64,000 nt of DNA from Pararhizobium sp. (GTDB lineage: Bacteria; Pseudomonadota; Alphaproteobacteria; Rhizobiales; Rhizobiaceae): contig JAURWE010000046.1 in the NCBI GenBank assembly GCA_030655075.1, forward strand, positions 1-64,000, given 5' to 3'. Under the pieces are notes generated by a model. The model ran no database searches and was not told the origin of the DNA. It saw only the letters and a program-made list of their open reading frames with translations. A program made the position numbers and the translations under genes. Below, one piece after another: positions 18,304-26,455 of this stretch (position 1 is its first letter; each line of letters starts with the position of its first letter).

Positions 18304-19347
18304 ATGACCGACTTCAAAATGACCCGCCGCCATTTCGGCCTGCTTGCCGCAGGTGCCGCTGCAGCCACCGCCTTGCCCTTTGCCGCAAGAGCCGCAGCCG
18401 GTGAGACCGCCATTGCCGCCACATTCCCGGGCAACTGGGAAGACGGCTACCGCACGGTGCTGACGCCCCTGGTCGAGGCTGCCGGTTACGGCCTGACCAT
18501 CGCGCCGGCCATGGCGCAGGATCAGCTCGCCAAGATCATGGCGAGCCCCGGCAACCCGGCCTACGACACGTTGCTGATGTCGCCGGGCCAGATGGCGACC
18601 GCCATCGAGAACGACCTGATTCAGAAGATCGACCCAAGCAAGTTGAAGAACTGGGGCATGCTCGACCCGGCCTTCCAGGGCGAATACGGCCCGACGGTGA
18701 CCATCGAAGTCAACGGCATCGCCTACAATCCCGACCTCGTGCCGCAGCCGAAGGGCTATCGCGACCTGTTCGAAAATCCGGCCTACAGCGGCAAGGTCTC
18801 CTGGACCGGCTTTGCCTCCAACACGGCGGTCATGGCCTATACGGAATTGGCAAAAATCTTCGGCTCGGGCCCGGCCGACATGGAGGCCGTCTTCAAGCTG
18901 TTCAAGGAGCATCCCGAGCAGCTAAAGGGCGTCGTCGACAGCACCAATCACCAGATGACGCTGTTCCAGCAGGGCGAAATCGCCGTCTTCATGTGCTCGA
19001 CCGGCAATGTCGCCCGCCTCAAGTCGATGGGGATCAATGCCGAGTTCGTTCAGCCCGACACCGGCTCTCCGGCAGCTCCCGTCAATATCCATCTGACCAA
19101 GGGCGCCAAGAACCTTGAGGCGGCCTACGCCTATATGGATGCCGCCATCTCCAAGGCTGCGCAGGACCAGCTGAAGATGCCGCCGACGGAAATGTTCCCG
19201 ACCAACAAGGACGTCAGCCTGACGCCGGAGATCGAGGCCTACGTGACGCGTGCCCAGCTCGCCAACATGGTCTATCCGGACTGGAACGAGATCAACAAGA
19301 ACCGTGCGGACTGGATCCGCCAGTTCGACGCCATCGTCGCCGGTTGA
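18304..19347 (+). CDS. ABC transporter substrate-binding protein (PotD-like)
   Basis: Periplasmic binding protein of the PotD/iron-type family (SBP_bac_6/8), 347 residues. The N-terminus MTDFKMTRRHFGLLAAGAAA carries a twin-arginine motif, with cleavage likely near FAARAAA. The ATG at 18304 is chosen because AGAGGTG lies just upstream; an in-frame GTG at 18295 falls inside that ribosome-binding site. Mature landmarks are TFPGNWEDGYRTVLTPLVEAA near the start and IHLTKGAKNLEAAYAYMD near residue 260. It should deliver substrate to the two permeases that follow. Confidence 0.92.
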   Translation: MTDFKMTRRHFGLLAAGAAAATALPFAARAAAGETAIAATFPGNWEDGYRTVLTPLVEAAGYGLTIAPAMAQDQLAKIMASPGNPAYDTLLMSPGQMATAIENDLIQKIDPSKLKNWGMLDPAFQGEYGPTVTIEVNGIAYNPDLVPQPKGYRDLFENPAYSGKVSWTGFASNTAVMAYTELAKIFGSGPADMEAVFKLFKEHPEQLKGVVDSTNHQMTLFQQGEIAVFMCSTGNVARLKSMGINAEFVQPDTGSPAAPVNIHLTKGAKNLEAAYAYMDAAISKAAQDQLKMPPTEMFPTNKDVSLTPEIEAYVTRAQLANMVYPDWNEINKNRADWIRQFDAIVAG

Positions 19348-19357
19348 GGTCGGAGCG

Positions 19358-20185
19358 ATGAAGGCGAGCGGTTTTCCATACGTTATCCCGATGCTGCTGC
19401 TGTCGGTGGCGTTCTTTGCAACGCCGCTCGCCGTCCTCGTCGGTTTCAGTTTCACCGGCTCCGAAGGGCCGACACTGGCCCATTATGGCCGCTTCTTCGG
19501 GGACGCGTTCAACTTCCGCGTCCTCGTCAACACCGCCCGTCTTGGCGTCGAAACAGTTGCCGGCACCACCCTGCTGGGTGTGCCGATCGCGCTTCTCTAC
19601 TGGCACAGCGGCAAAACCATCCGTCAGGTCATCATCTTCCTGACCCTCATTCCGATGCTGACCAGCAATGTCGTGCGCACCTTCGCCTGGATCGTCATCC
19701 TCGGACGCCAGGGGCCGATCAGCGAAGCGCTGATGGCGCTTGGCCTGACGGGAAGCCCCACAAGCCTGATGTTTACCGAGCTGGGATTGGTTATGGCCAT
19801 GTGCCAGATCGACCTGCCGCTGATCATCCTGCCACTCGTCGCCATCCTGTCGCGCACGCCCGTCCAGTTCACCGAGGCAGCGCAGGTCGCCGGCGCCGGT
19901 CCCTGGCGCATCCTCGTCACGGTCCTTTTGCCGATGATGCTGCCGGGCCTACTTGCCGGCTGGATCCTCGTCTTCGCCAGCACCAGCAGTTCGTTTGTGA
20001 CGCAGGCGGTCATCGGCGGCGCCCGCAATGTCTATGTGCCACAGTTGATCTACCGCGAGGTCGGCACGCTGTTTGACTGGCCCATGGCCTCGGCGATTGC
20101 CGTCGTGCTGCTGCTGTCGACCGGTTGCCTGCTCGTCGCCATGACAATGATTTCCCGCCATAGGAGGCTGGTCGGCCATGCGTGA
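19358..20185 (+). CDS. ABC transporter permease (PotB-like)
   Basis: First of two inner-membrane permeases of this importer, 275 residues with six predicted membrane spans. The EAA loop is EAAQVAGAGPWRILVTVLLP near residue 175. The ATG at 19358 has GGAG six bases upstream; a longer frame from 19250 would run inside the binding-protein gene. The gene overlaps the second permease by eight bases, showing translational coupling. It starts ten bases after the binding-protein stop. Confidence 0.92.
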   Translation: MKASGFPYVIPMLLLSVAFFATPLAVLVGFSFTGSEGPTLAHYGRFFGDAFNFRVLVNTARLGVETVAGTTLLGVPIALLYWHSGKTIRQVIIFLTLIPMLTSNVVRTFAWIVILGRQGPISEALMALGLTGSPTSLMFTELGLVMAMCQIDLPLIILPLVAILSRTPVQFTEAAQVAGAGPWRILVTVLLPMMLPGLLAGWILVFASTSSSFVTQAVIGGARNVYVPQLIYREVGTLFDWPMASAIAVVLLLSTGCLLVAMTMISRHRRLVGHA

Positions 20186-20999
20186 TACCAAGGAAAATCC
20201 CGTTCCCTTCTGGCTCTACAAGGCCTTCGTCTTCGGTTTCGGCGGTCTCTGCGTCATCTATCTGGTCGCGCCGATCTTCATCGCGCTGACCATGTCCTTC
20301 ACGTCAGGGCAAACGCTGAAATATCCGCCGCAGGGCTTTTCGCTGCGCTGGTATGCGGCGCTGCTTGATCCCATCCGCTCGGCAACCGAACATGCGGCGG
20401 CCTGGAATTCGCTGAAGATCGCCGGTCTGGCCGTGCTGGGCGCACTGCTCTTTGCCGTTCCGGCCACGATAGGCATGACAAGGATGCGGCGCAGCACGGT
20501 TGGCGCGATCGAGCCCCTGCTGCTGGCGCCACTGGTTCTGCCAAGCCTCGTCTATGGCCTCGCGGCGCTGATCGTTGCCAATTTCATCGGCTTCCAGCCC
20601 TCGCTCTGGCTGACGGTGACCGGGCACGTCGTCGTGTTCGGACCGCTGATGTACCGCGCCGCCTCGGTCGTGGCGCAAGGCCTCAACCCGTCGCTGGCCG
20701 AGGCATCCACCGTGATGGGGGCGAACTGGTTCACGACGCTGCGGCGTGTGACGCTGCCGCTGTTGATGCCGGGCATTCTGGCCGGCGCCTTCCTCGTCTT
20801 CATCCAGTCGCTCGACAATGTCTCGGTCTCGCTCTTCCTCGCGGATGCGCAGACAACGGTTCTGCCGCTCCGGATGTTCGCGCTGATCGAGGAATCGCTC
20901 GATGTACGTGTTGCCGCAATCTCTGGAATTCTGATCGGGCTGACGCTCATCGTCATGCTCGTCGCCCGGCGCGTTCTGGCGCCGCCGAAGCAGGCTTGA
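20178..20999 (+). CDS. ABC transporter permease (PotC-like)
   Basis: Second permease of the importer, 273 residues with six likely membrane spans. The EAA loop reads LAEASTVMGANWFTTLRRVT near residue 175, followed by PLLMPGILAGAFLVFIQSLD, typical for PotC. TAGGAGG precedes the ATG by about 12 bases, inside the end of the preceding permease gene. It pairs with the 19358-20185 product to make the membrane channel. Forty-five bases separate it from the M24-fold gene. Confidence 0.92.
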   Translation: MRDTKENPVPFWLYKAFVFGFGGLCVIYLVAPIFIALTMSFTSGQTLKYPPQGFSLRWYAALLDPIRSATEHAAAWNSLKIAGLAVLGALLFAVPATIGMTRMRRSTVGAIEPLLLAPLVLPSLVYGLAALIVANFIGFQPSLWLTVTGHVVVFGPLMYRAASVVAQGLNPSLAEASTVMGANWFTTLRRVTLPLLMPGILAGAFLVFIQSLDNVSVSLFLADAQTTVLPLRMFALIEESLDVRVAAISGILIGLTLIVMLVARRVLAPPKQA

Positions 21000-21044
21000 C
21001 CGGTCCGAACAAAAACAACCTATGAAGCTTGGAAGGAACACCCA

Positions 21045-22469
21045 ATGAACATCAGCGCATCAAAATCAGGCGCCTATCGCATGGGCCAGTTGATGGCCGA
21101 TTTCGCGCCGGATTTCGAGTTTTCTGCGCCGCTGCCGCTGCCGCTCGAGGAATTCGAAGACCGCCTGCGCCGCATCCGCCGTCAGGCTGTCGAGGCCGGT
21201 CACGATGCCATCATCGTCCACACCGGCGGCGTCGGCTGGTTCCACACGTCGAATGCCTACCTGCGCTATATTTGCGACTGGATGCGCGAAGGCGTGCTCA
21301 TCATTCCGACCGATACGGACAAGGCCATGGTGCTTCTGTCGTTCTTTACGCAATCCGTGCTGCTGCCGCCGGGCGGCGAGCCGGTTCTGGTCGATGACAT
21401 CTGGCAGATCGGCCCCATCGGCCGCGAATACGCCGACCGCCCCGGTGATTCCATCATCAAGACCGCAGAAAAATGCGCCGAAGTGCTCGGCAATCTCGGT
21501 CTCGCCAAGGGCCAGATCGGCCGGATCGGCGACCGCACCTCGCTCACCTTCTGGTCGGCGCTGGAAGAACAGCTGCCGAAAGCCAAGTGCGTTGCCGACA
21601 ACGGCATTCTCGACCGCATGCAAAAGATCCGCTCGCCGCGCGAGATCGCGCTGTTTCGCGCCGCAGCCCAGCTCGCCAGCATCGGCACGCAGGCCGCCTA
21701 TCATGTCGTCCGGCCCGGCGTCACCGACCATGAAATCTATTCGGCCTTCACCTATGCTCAGCTGACACTCGGCGGCGAGACCGGTGACGGCTATCAGATC
21801 GGCATCAACGAGTTCGGCACCCATTGCGGCAAGCCCTACGGTCATGTCGTGCGCCCCGGCGATGTCATCAATCTCTACATTTCCAACGTCACCTATCGCG
21901 GCTATACCGCTCAAACGGCGCGGATGATCGCCATCGGCGACATCACCGAACGGCAGGAAGAGGTGCTGGCGGTCTGCACCGACGGCGTCAAGCGCGCCGA
22001 AAAGCTGATCCGGCCCGGCGCCCTGATGCGCGACATCAACAATGCGGCCTTCGAGCCAATGATCGAGCGTGGCTTACTGGCCTCGACCGAGGCGCGCACC
22101 ATGCCCTACAACTGGTCCGCGATGCCGGATGGGCAGGCGCGTCTGATCCCGCAGCAATATGTCAAGAACGTGGATTGGGAAGCGCAGGGCCGTAAGCTGA
22201 TGCATCTCTATCCGGCGACCGAAGGCCCGCACAACCCGAACCTCGGCCATTCCGTCGGCATGGCTGGCGGCCAGAACAGCTTCAACATCTCCTCTCACAA
22301 CTACGACCGGCTTGAGGAGGGCATGGTGTTTGTGATGCACACACAGTGGCTTGAACCGTTGTCGGCCGGCTGCAATATCGGCGACATGTATGCCGTCACG
22401 AAGGACGGCTTCGAAAACCTGAGCCGCCATACCCCGCTTGAAACCCATCGCGTCGTTGCCGAGGCCTGA
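21045..22469 (+). CDS. M24/creatinase-fold (pita-bread) protein lacking most metal ligands
   Basis: A 474-residue protein with an N-terminal creatinase-type domain (about 40-190) and a C-terminal pita-bread domain (about 200-460). In Xaa-Pro aminopeptidases five residues bind two metals. Here, by eye, the two Asp positions hold non-acidic residues (NLYISNVTYRGYTAQTARM: Ile or Ser, and Gln), the first Glu is His (GMVFVMHTQW) and the last Glu is Gly (NIGDMYAV); only the His of LGHSVGM remains. Loss of metal ligands is known from creatinase, so a metal-free C-N hydrolase is more likely than a peptidase. AAGGAACACCC precedes the ATG. Its place behind a Pot-type importer suggests it acts on the imported compound. 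Confidence 0.82.
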   Translation: MNISASKSGAYRMGQLMADFAPDFEFSAPLPLPLEEFEDRLRRIRRQAVEAGHDAIIVHTGGVGWFHTSNAYLRYICDWMREGVLIIPTDTDKAMVLLSFFTQSVLLPPGGEPVLVDDIWQIGPIGREYADRPGDSIIKTAEKCAEVLGNLGLAKGQIGRIGDRTSLTFWSALEEQLPKAKCVADNGILDRMQKIRSPREIALFRAAAQLASIGTQAAYHVVRPGVTDHEIYSAFTYAQLTLGGETGDGYQIGINEFGTHCGKPYGHVVRPGDVINLYISNVTYRGYTAQTARMIAIGDITERQEEVLAVCTDGVKRAEKLIRPGALMRDINNAAFEPMIERGLLASTEARTMPYNWSAMPDGQARLIPQQYVKNVDWEAQGRKLMHLYPATEGPHNPNLGHSVGMAGGQNSFNISSHNYDRLEEGMVFVMHTQWLEPLSAGCNIGDMYAVTKDGFENLSRHTPLETHRVVAEA

Positions 22470-22470
22470 C

Positions 22471-23142
22471 ATGAACGAAAACATTCCCCACACGCATTTC
22501 GATTTCGGCAAACTGACAGAGAGGGAGCGCTACAAGATCCTGATCGGAACCGTCATCCCGCGGCCGATCGCGCTGGTAACGACGGTCAGCAAGGACGGCT
22601 TACCGAATGCCGGCCCGTTCAGCTTCTTCAATGTGCTGACCCACGACCCGGCCATCGTCGCCATCGGCGTCGAGAACTATTCAGATATGCGCTTCAAGGA
22701 CACAGCCCGCAACATCCGCGAGACCGGCGAGTTCACCGTGCACATTTGCGACGACGCGCTCGTCGCCCAGATGGAAATCTGCGCCATCAAGTTCGGCCCG
22801 GAGGTCGATGAGCTTGAGGAAGCAGGCCTTGCAACGGCACCCGGCCAGATGGTCCGCAGCCCGCGCATTCTCGCCGCCCCCGCCGCGCTCGAATGCCGTC
22901 GCCATACCACCCTGCAGGTCGGCCCCGCCCGCGAAATCATCCTCGGCGAAGTCCTTGGCGTCTACGTCCGCAGCGACGCCGTCAACCCCGCCAACCTCCA
23001 CATCGACCAGCACCTGATGGACGCCGTCGGCCGCATGGGTGGGCATACCTATACAAGAACCCGCGACCAGTTCGACATCAAGACGCAGACGAAGGACGAG
23101 TGGGAAGGCCGGAAGGCCAATTCGATGCCTGTGGTGGCGTAA
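22471..23142 (+). CDS. Flavin reductase-like (FMN-binding split barrel) protein
   Basis: A 223-residue protein of the flavin reductase/DIM6-NTAB family, which binds FMN and either supplies reduced flavin to a monooxygenase or acts on its own. Family landmarks are GTVIPRPIALVTTVSKDG near residue 30, AGPFSFFNVLTHDPAIVAIG, and DTARNIRETGEFTVHI. The ATG at 22471 is adjacent to the preceding stop, with GAGGCC upstream; a longer frame from 22438 would overlap. It is the last gene of the importer operon. A two-component monooxygenase partner is not seen in the window, so the role is open. Confidence 0.88.
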   Translation: MNENIPHTHFDFGKLTERERYKILIGTVIPRPIALVTTVSKDGLPNAGPFSFFNVLTHDPAIVAIGVENYSDMRFKDTARNIRETGEFTVHICDDALVAQMEICAIKFGPEVDELEEAGLATAPGQMVRSPRILAAPAALECRRHTTLQVGPAREIILGEVLGVYVRSDAVNPANLHIDQHLMDAVGRMGGHTYTRTRDQFDIKTQTKDEWEGRKANSMPVVA

Positions 23143-23182
23143 AACACCGTCGATCACCGCGAGAATAGCGACTTCCTGCGAT

Positions 23183-23205
23183 TGTCGGCCTTAGGGCGGC
23201 CGACA
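23183..23205. terminator. Hairpin after transport operon
   Basis: TGTCGGCC and GGCCGACA form a perfect eight-pair stem with a seven-base loop, about 40 bases after the flavin reductase-like gene. No clear T-run follows, so termination may need Rho or the hairpin may only protect the mRNA end. Confidence 0.4.
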
Positions 23206-23417
23206 GTCTGCTGCCGGCCGTTGTGGATAACGGCCGAGCCGTCAAAGCCATTGATCACTTAAAGAACAGTTGCGCCACGGCCTTATGCGACTGGACTTCG
23301 GCCCGCAAGGAAGCAGTCGTGGGTGGAAGCAACGCCCCCGGCCGGCGGATGCCTGAGCCCGGGTGTCGGGCTTCACTCGGTGCAAGACCCGATATTCGGG
23401 TTGAATCAGTGGAGACT

Positions 23418-23647
23418 ATGATGATAACGCCCATTGACCAGACAGGTCAGACGCCCGGGTGCCGGTTTCACCAAAATCGCCCACCAAATCCGCCGCGATT
23501 AAACTGGCGAGCCAGCCGGCGGAAACCCGCGTGGCCAAGAAATCCAAGAAAGATCAACTCGCTACAATGATCGCCAAGCCTGACGGTGCGCGCATTTCGG
23601 TGCTGGTCGAGCGTCTTGGCTGGCAGCCGGGAGAGGGCGTCACGTAA
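23418..23647 (+). pseudogene. Broken DUF3489-like gene fragment
   Basis: An ATG at 23418 with GGAG just upstream starts MMITPIDQTGQTPG. A one-base shift at the G/C run near 23457 then gives PVSPKSPTKSAAIKLASQ and the recognisable DUF3489 start KKDQLATMIAKPDGA, SVLVERLGWQP. The usual continuation after GWQP is missing: the frame ends in GEGVT and a stop. Both the frameshift and the lost 3' end mark it as a remnant. DUF3489 proteins are short, helix-turn-helix-like accessory proteins often found on mobile DNA. The 3' break coincides with a direct repeat at 23629. Confidence 0.6.
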
Positions 23648-23661
23648 GGCTTAGCGAAGGC
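23629..23661. repeat. Imperfect direct repeat, copy 1, at the DUF3489 break
   Basis: The stretch opening GGGAGAGGGCGTCACG and ending GCGAAGGC resembles 23725-23756, with about three quarters of positions matching and one gap. It begins exactly where the DUF3489-like frame loses similarity, which suggests recombination or insertion between repeats. Confidence 0.35.
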
Positions 23662-23724
23662 ACGTTTAAATGCCCTGAAGTAGGCCAGGACGCGGCTCTT
23701 CCGATCGAATTCTGTCTTCATCCC

Positions 23725-23756
23725 GGGCGAGGGCATCGCGAGGGCTGAGCCAAGGC
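23725..23756. repeat. Imperfect direct repeat, copy 2
   Basis: The stretch opening GGGCGAGGGCATCGCG and ending GCCAAGGC, related to 23629-23661 and 96 bases downstream. The family of this repeat is not known to me. Confidence 0.35.
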
Positions 23757-23911
23757 CATAGCGTCTTTCTGCCGAATACAGCCTCTGCCCCGGGCACATG
23801 GCATCGTAAAAGTTACGGTGGCTTGTGAACCGAACTTCGAGAAGTGACTGTGCTGCATGAAATTTTGGTATCTGAGCTACATTCTCTTGGTGTCAAAGGG
23901 CATCGGCAACA

Positions 23912-24100
23912 ATGGTAAGAAAACCGACGCCCCACCAAGCGTTGATAGCCCGCCGAATTCAAACTGAATTCAACAAAGGCACGTCGCCGGCCGACGCCCT
24001 CAAGTTGGTGGAGGCGATGTGGGACGCTCAAAAAGCCGCAGATGAGACGCAGAGCGAACATCCCGCCGAAGTTCAAGCGAAAGCGGGAGAAGTCAAATAG
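23912..24100 (+). CDS. Hypothetical small protein
   Basis: A 62-residue soluble frame starting MVRKPTPHQALIARRIQ. It is highly charged and predicted mostly helical, with ADALKLVEAMWDAQKAADE as a likely helix. No family is recognised. The ribosome-binding site is weak (GGCAAC region). It lies in an accessory stretch full of small and broken genes, so it may be real but is not certain. Confidence 0.45.
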   Translation: MVRKPTPHQALIARRIQTEFNKGTSPADALKLVEAMWDAQKAADETQSEHPAEVQAKAGEVK

Positions 24101-24121
24101 CCCTGATTTGCGGCGAGGTTG

Positions 24122-24271
24122 CTACGCTTCTTTTTGATCCGGTGCATGCTTGCGGTTGGTCGTCCGCAATATAGCCATGTCGATTAAATAGCAGAGAAGG
24201 ACGTCCTGCTCTTCCATGGCAGACAAACGAGCAGCTTTTAAGAGGTCAACAGTATAAGAGCTCTTGATCAC
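24122..24271 (-). CDS. Hypothetical small protein (49 residues)
   Basis: A short frame starting with GTG and reading (M)IKSSYTVDLLKAARLSA, then MEEQDVLLCYLIDMAILRTT. The start is well supported by GGAGGAG five bases upstream, and a plausible promoter (TTGTTA, 17 bases, TTCTAA) lies just before. The pattern of a short amphipathic helix with RLSA...LLCYLIDMAI resembles small orphan proteins I have seen in rhizobia, but no function is known. It is read convergently with the 23912-24100 frame. Confidence 0.55.
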   Translation of the reverse strand: MIKSSYTVDLLKAARLSAMEEQDVLLCYLIDMAILRTTNRKHAPDQKEA

Positions 24272-24803
24272 AATGACTCCTCCATTTCAACGAAATTAGA
24301 ACAGTGTATTGATGTCGATAACAATTTAATGCCCATTTTTAAGGGATAAATGCTTAGTGAAATATTAGAAAACCGAGCGAAAAATTTTTGAATACTGATC
24401 GTTCACTCGCATTCATTGAGGCGAATGCAACCCCCGAGTAGTATCGCTACGCAAGCAGTCTCCTTGGCAACACGCGTGGAGCGGCATTGCATCGAGAGCT
24501 TTGCACTCTCGGTTAGCAGTCTGGTATGGATGTCCGACCAGGGGGGTGGCCGTCCAGGCACAAGGGGAACAAAACATCCTGCGCCAAGTTTAGTTTTGGT
24601 GCACCTGCATTGCGATAGTGCAGCAGAGCCAGTTCCATCAGTGACCCGTCGCAGCTCCGGAAAAAAGCCGAAGATCACGACCGCTAGGATTATGAGAAAG
24701 GTCGAGATGCGCTTGAAGAAGAAGGCGCACTCAAATGTTTCTCACTCGACATGCCGCCAGCCGCTTATTCCCATTTTTACATTTGAAAAGATTAGGTTCC
24801 CCA
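24272..24803. other. Intergenic region upstream of a hypothetical gene
   Basis: About 530 bases, AT-rich in the first 150. Open frames exist on both strands (for example plus 24416-24823 and minus 24403-24678) but none has a credible start or protein character. A possible EcfG-type stress promoter lies at 24566-24590. Confidence 0.4.
24566..24590 (+). promoter_or_regulatory. Possible EcfG-type (general stress) promoter
   Basis: GGAAC at 24566-24570, a 16-base spacer and AGTT at 24587-24590 resemble the alphaproteobacterial EcfG consensus GGAAC-N16/17-CGTT with one mismatch. It points to the hypothetical gene at 24804. HWE kinases, which often feed the PhyR-EcfG cascade, are encoded next door. 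Confidence 0.25.
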
Positions 24804-25130
24804 ATGACCAATTATACCGCTGACGAGCCGGTCGTTTCTGAAATTGTAACGCTGCGCGCAGCGCTCCCAACGTGGATCGTCAGCACCGTCGAATTGGTGG
24901 AATTGGCTGAGAACGCTGAGCGTGCGGCAAAAGATGTCAACCCGTCAACGGCGGAGCGTTCACGCAACCTGATTGTCGAAGTTGCGGAATGGCAGCAGAA
25001 ACTCGCCGACTGGCAGGACTTGCAGCTAAGCCCGCGCCTTCTGGCAGAGCTTCGTATTTTGAAGGCAACGCTGGACGCCTCCATGGATGAGGCCAATGCT
25101 GCAGCGGCCCAGCTCAAGCTGTTTGACTGA
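24804..25130 (+). CDS. Hypothetical protein (108 residues)
   Basis: A 108-residue soluble, acidic, helix-rich protein starting MTNYTADEPVVSEIV. Alternating hydrophobic spacing from residue 30 to 105 (LVELAENAERAAKDV, LIVEVAEWQQKLADW) suggests a helical bundle or coiled coil. No family recognised. The ATG at 24804 is preferred over an in-frame start at 24735, which would add a basic, unrelated leader. It converges on the histidine kinase gene 14 bases away. Confidence 0.6.
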   Translation: MTNYTADEPVVSEIVTLRAALPTWIVSTVELVELAENAERAAKDVNPSTAERSRNLIVEVAEWQQKLADWQDLQLSPRLLAELRILKATLDASMDEANAAAAQLKLFD

Positions 25131-25144
25131 CAATTCCGTGGCTC

Positions 25145-26155
25145 TCACACGGCCAAACGCATCGGATCGACCACGAGTGTCACCACGAGGCCTTCTTCCG
25201 CCCAATTGTATCCAATTGACCCGCTAAGATGCCCTTTAACGCTCCGCTCCACAAGCCTGCTCCCGTAGCCACCAAAGCCTTCTGGCGCCTTTATCTTGGG
25301 GCCGCCGTTTTCCGTCCAGACGATCGTCACAGCTTCGTTCAGCGCGGAGCATGAGACATCAAGCGTACCTGTATCAACCGAAAGCGCGCCATATTTAAGG
25401 GAGTTGGTGGCCAATTCGTGGACGATCAGTGCAACGATGGTCGTCGCCGCTTCACCGACACTCATTCTCGGCACCGACACCCGAATACGGCCGCTAAAGG
25501 CTCCAAGATCATCATAGGGTGCCAGTAGCACGGTCAACAAATCGCCAAGAAGGGCTGAAGGGGCTTCCGTCTGTCCGGGTACCGGCCGGACGAGGTCGTG
25601 AGCACGTCCCAAAGCTGTCAGCCTTAGCGTCAGTTCGCGCGCCATTTCATCGACGGTCGTCGTCGATCGCGATGTGATGGCCGTCAGCCCCGCAGCAATA
25701 GCCAAAAGGTTCTTGACCCTATGGCTCATTTCCCCCGCCAGCAACTCCCGGCCTTCTTCCGCCTGCTTGCGGCCGGTGACATCGATGAAAATGCCGAACA
25801 TGATCCGTCTGACCATCCCGGCATCGTCACCTTGGCCCCTGGCGGAAATCCACTTAAGTTCGTTCCCGACCATGATCCGAAAATCGATCTCGTACGCCCC
25901 TATGATGGTCCGTGTAGCGGTGAAAGCCGCGCGAACCCTGTCGCGATCGGCAGGATGTATATGGGCGGACAGATCTTCGAAAGCTACGTCCATACCGCGT
26001 GGAACTCCCCAGAGATCATAGGAATGGTCATCCATCGCAAACGCATCGGTATCGACGTTCCACGACCACAGGGTTACGCCGGCCGCCTCGATGGCGCGCA
26101 CCAGATTTTTCGATTCCCATAAAAGGGGTTTGAGGGTTTCGGGTGTCATTGTCAT
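25145..26155 (-). CDS. HWE-family sensor histidine kinase with PAS domain
   Basis: A 336-residue soluble sensor kinase. An N-terminal PAS domain (about 18-145) contains VTLWSWNVDTDAFAMDDHSY and the PAC end GIFIDVTGRKQAEEG. The kinase core has the H-box EMSHRVKNLLAIAAGL near residue 160, N-box HELATNSLKYGALS, and the family-defining W-x-E in VTIVWTENGGPK. The ATG at 26155 has GGAG eight bases upstream; a longer frame would run into the palindromic repeat. No membrane segment is present. Its partner could be the lone receiver at 29324 or a PhyR-type protein elsewhere. Confidence 0.9.
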   Translation of the reverse strand: MTMTPETLKPLLWESKNLVRAIEAAGVTLWSWNVDTDAFAMDDHSYDLWGVPRGMDVAFEDLSAHIHPADRDRVRAAFTATRTIIGAYEIDFRIMVGNELKWISARGQGDDAGMVRRIMFGIFIDVTGRKQAEEGRELLAGEMSHRVKNLLAIAAGLTAITSRSTTTVDEMARELTLRLTALGRAHDLVRPVPGQTEAPSALLGDLLTVLLAPYDDLGAFSGRIRVSVPRMSVGEAATTIVALIVHELATNSLKYGALSVDTGTLDVSCSALNEAVTIVWTENGGPKIKAPEGFGGYGSRLVERSVKGHLSGSIGYNWAEEGLVVTLVVDPMRLAV

Positions 26156-26216
26156 CAAGGCTCCGGAAGAATGAAAGTGCAGGCAATATGGCATCGCCCT
26201 TCGCTTTGGGCTTCGA

Positions 26217-26323
26217 CTAATGCATGTCTCCCAAAAGTGTGCGCGGTTTTGGGCTAAAGACATGCATAAAAACAAAAATCTAAAGCACGTTGCGTGAATC
26301 CGTTTTCACGCAACGTGCTTTAG
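26217..26323 (-). repeat. Palindromic intergenic repeat, copy 1
   Basis: A 107-base element ending in a perfect hairpin at 26280-26323: CTAAAGCACGTTGCGTGA, an eight-base loop, then its exact complement (18-pair stem). The rest reads TGCATGTCTCCCAAAAG and GTGCGCGGTTTTGGG. The same element is present in opposite orientation at 28069-28177, so both hairpins face inwards around the kinase gene 26456-28012. It belongs with the palindromic intergenic repeats widespread in Rhizobiaceae. Confidence 0.85.
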
Positions 26324-26455
26324 CAGTCGGTCAACTGGATCGTCGTGATTGACGGCGACAAGCAAACCAAGACAGGTGAGGCGTCCGTTTTTTTGCAAAA
26401 CCAACTAAATCGCCGCGTCCATCCGGATGAGGAAGGTGCTATTTTCAGCCGGTTG

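Noticed and set aside
24416..24823. 135-residue plus-strand frame upstream of the 24804 gene
   Set aside because: No good start, basic and cysteine-rich without pattern, and it overlaps the better supported gene at 24804.
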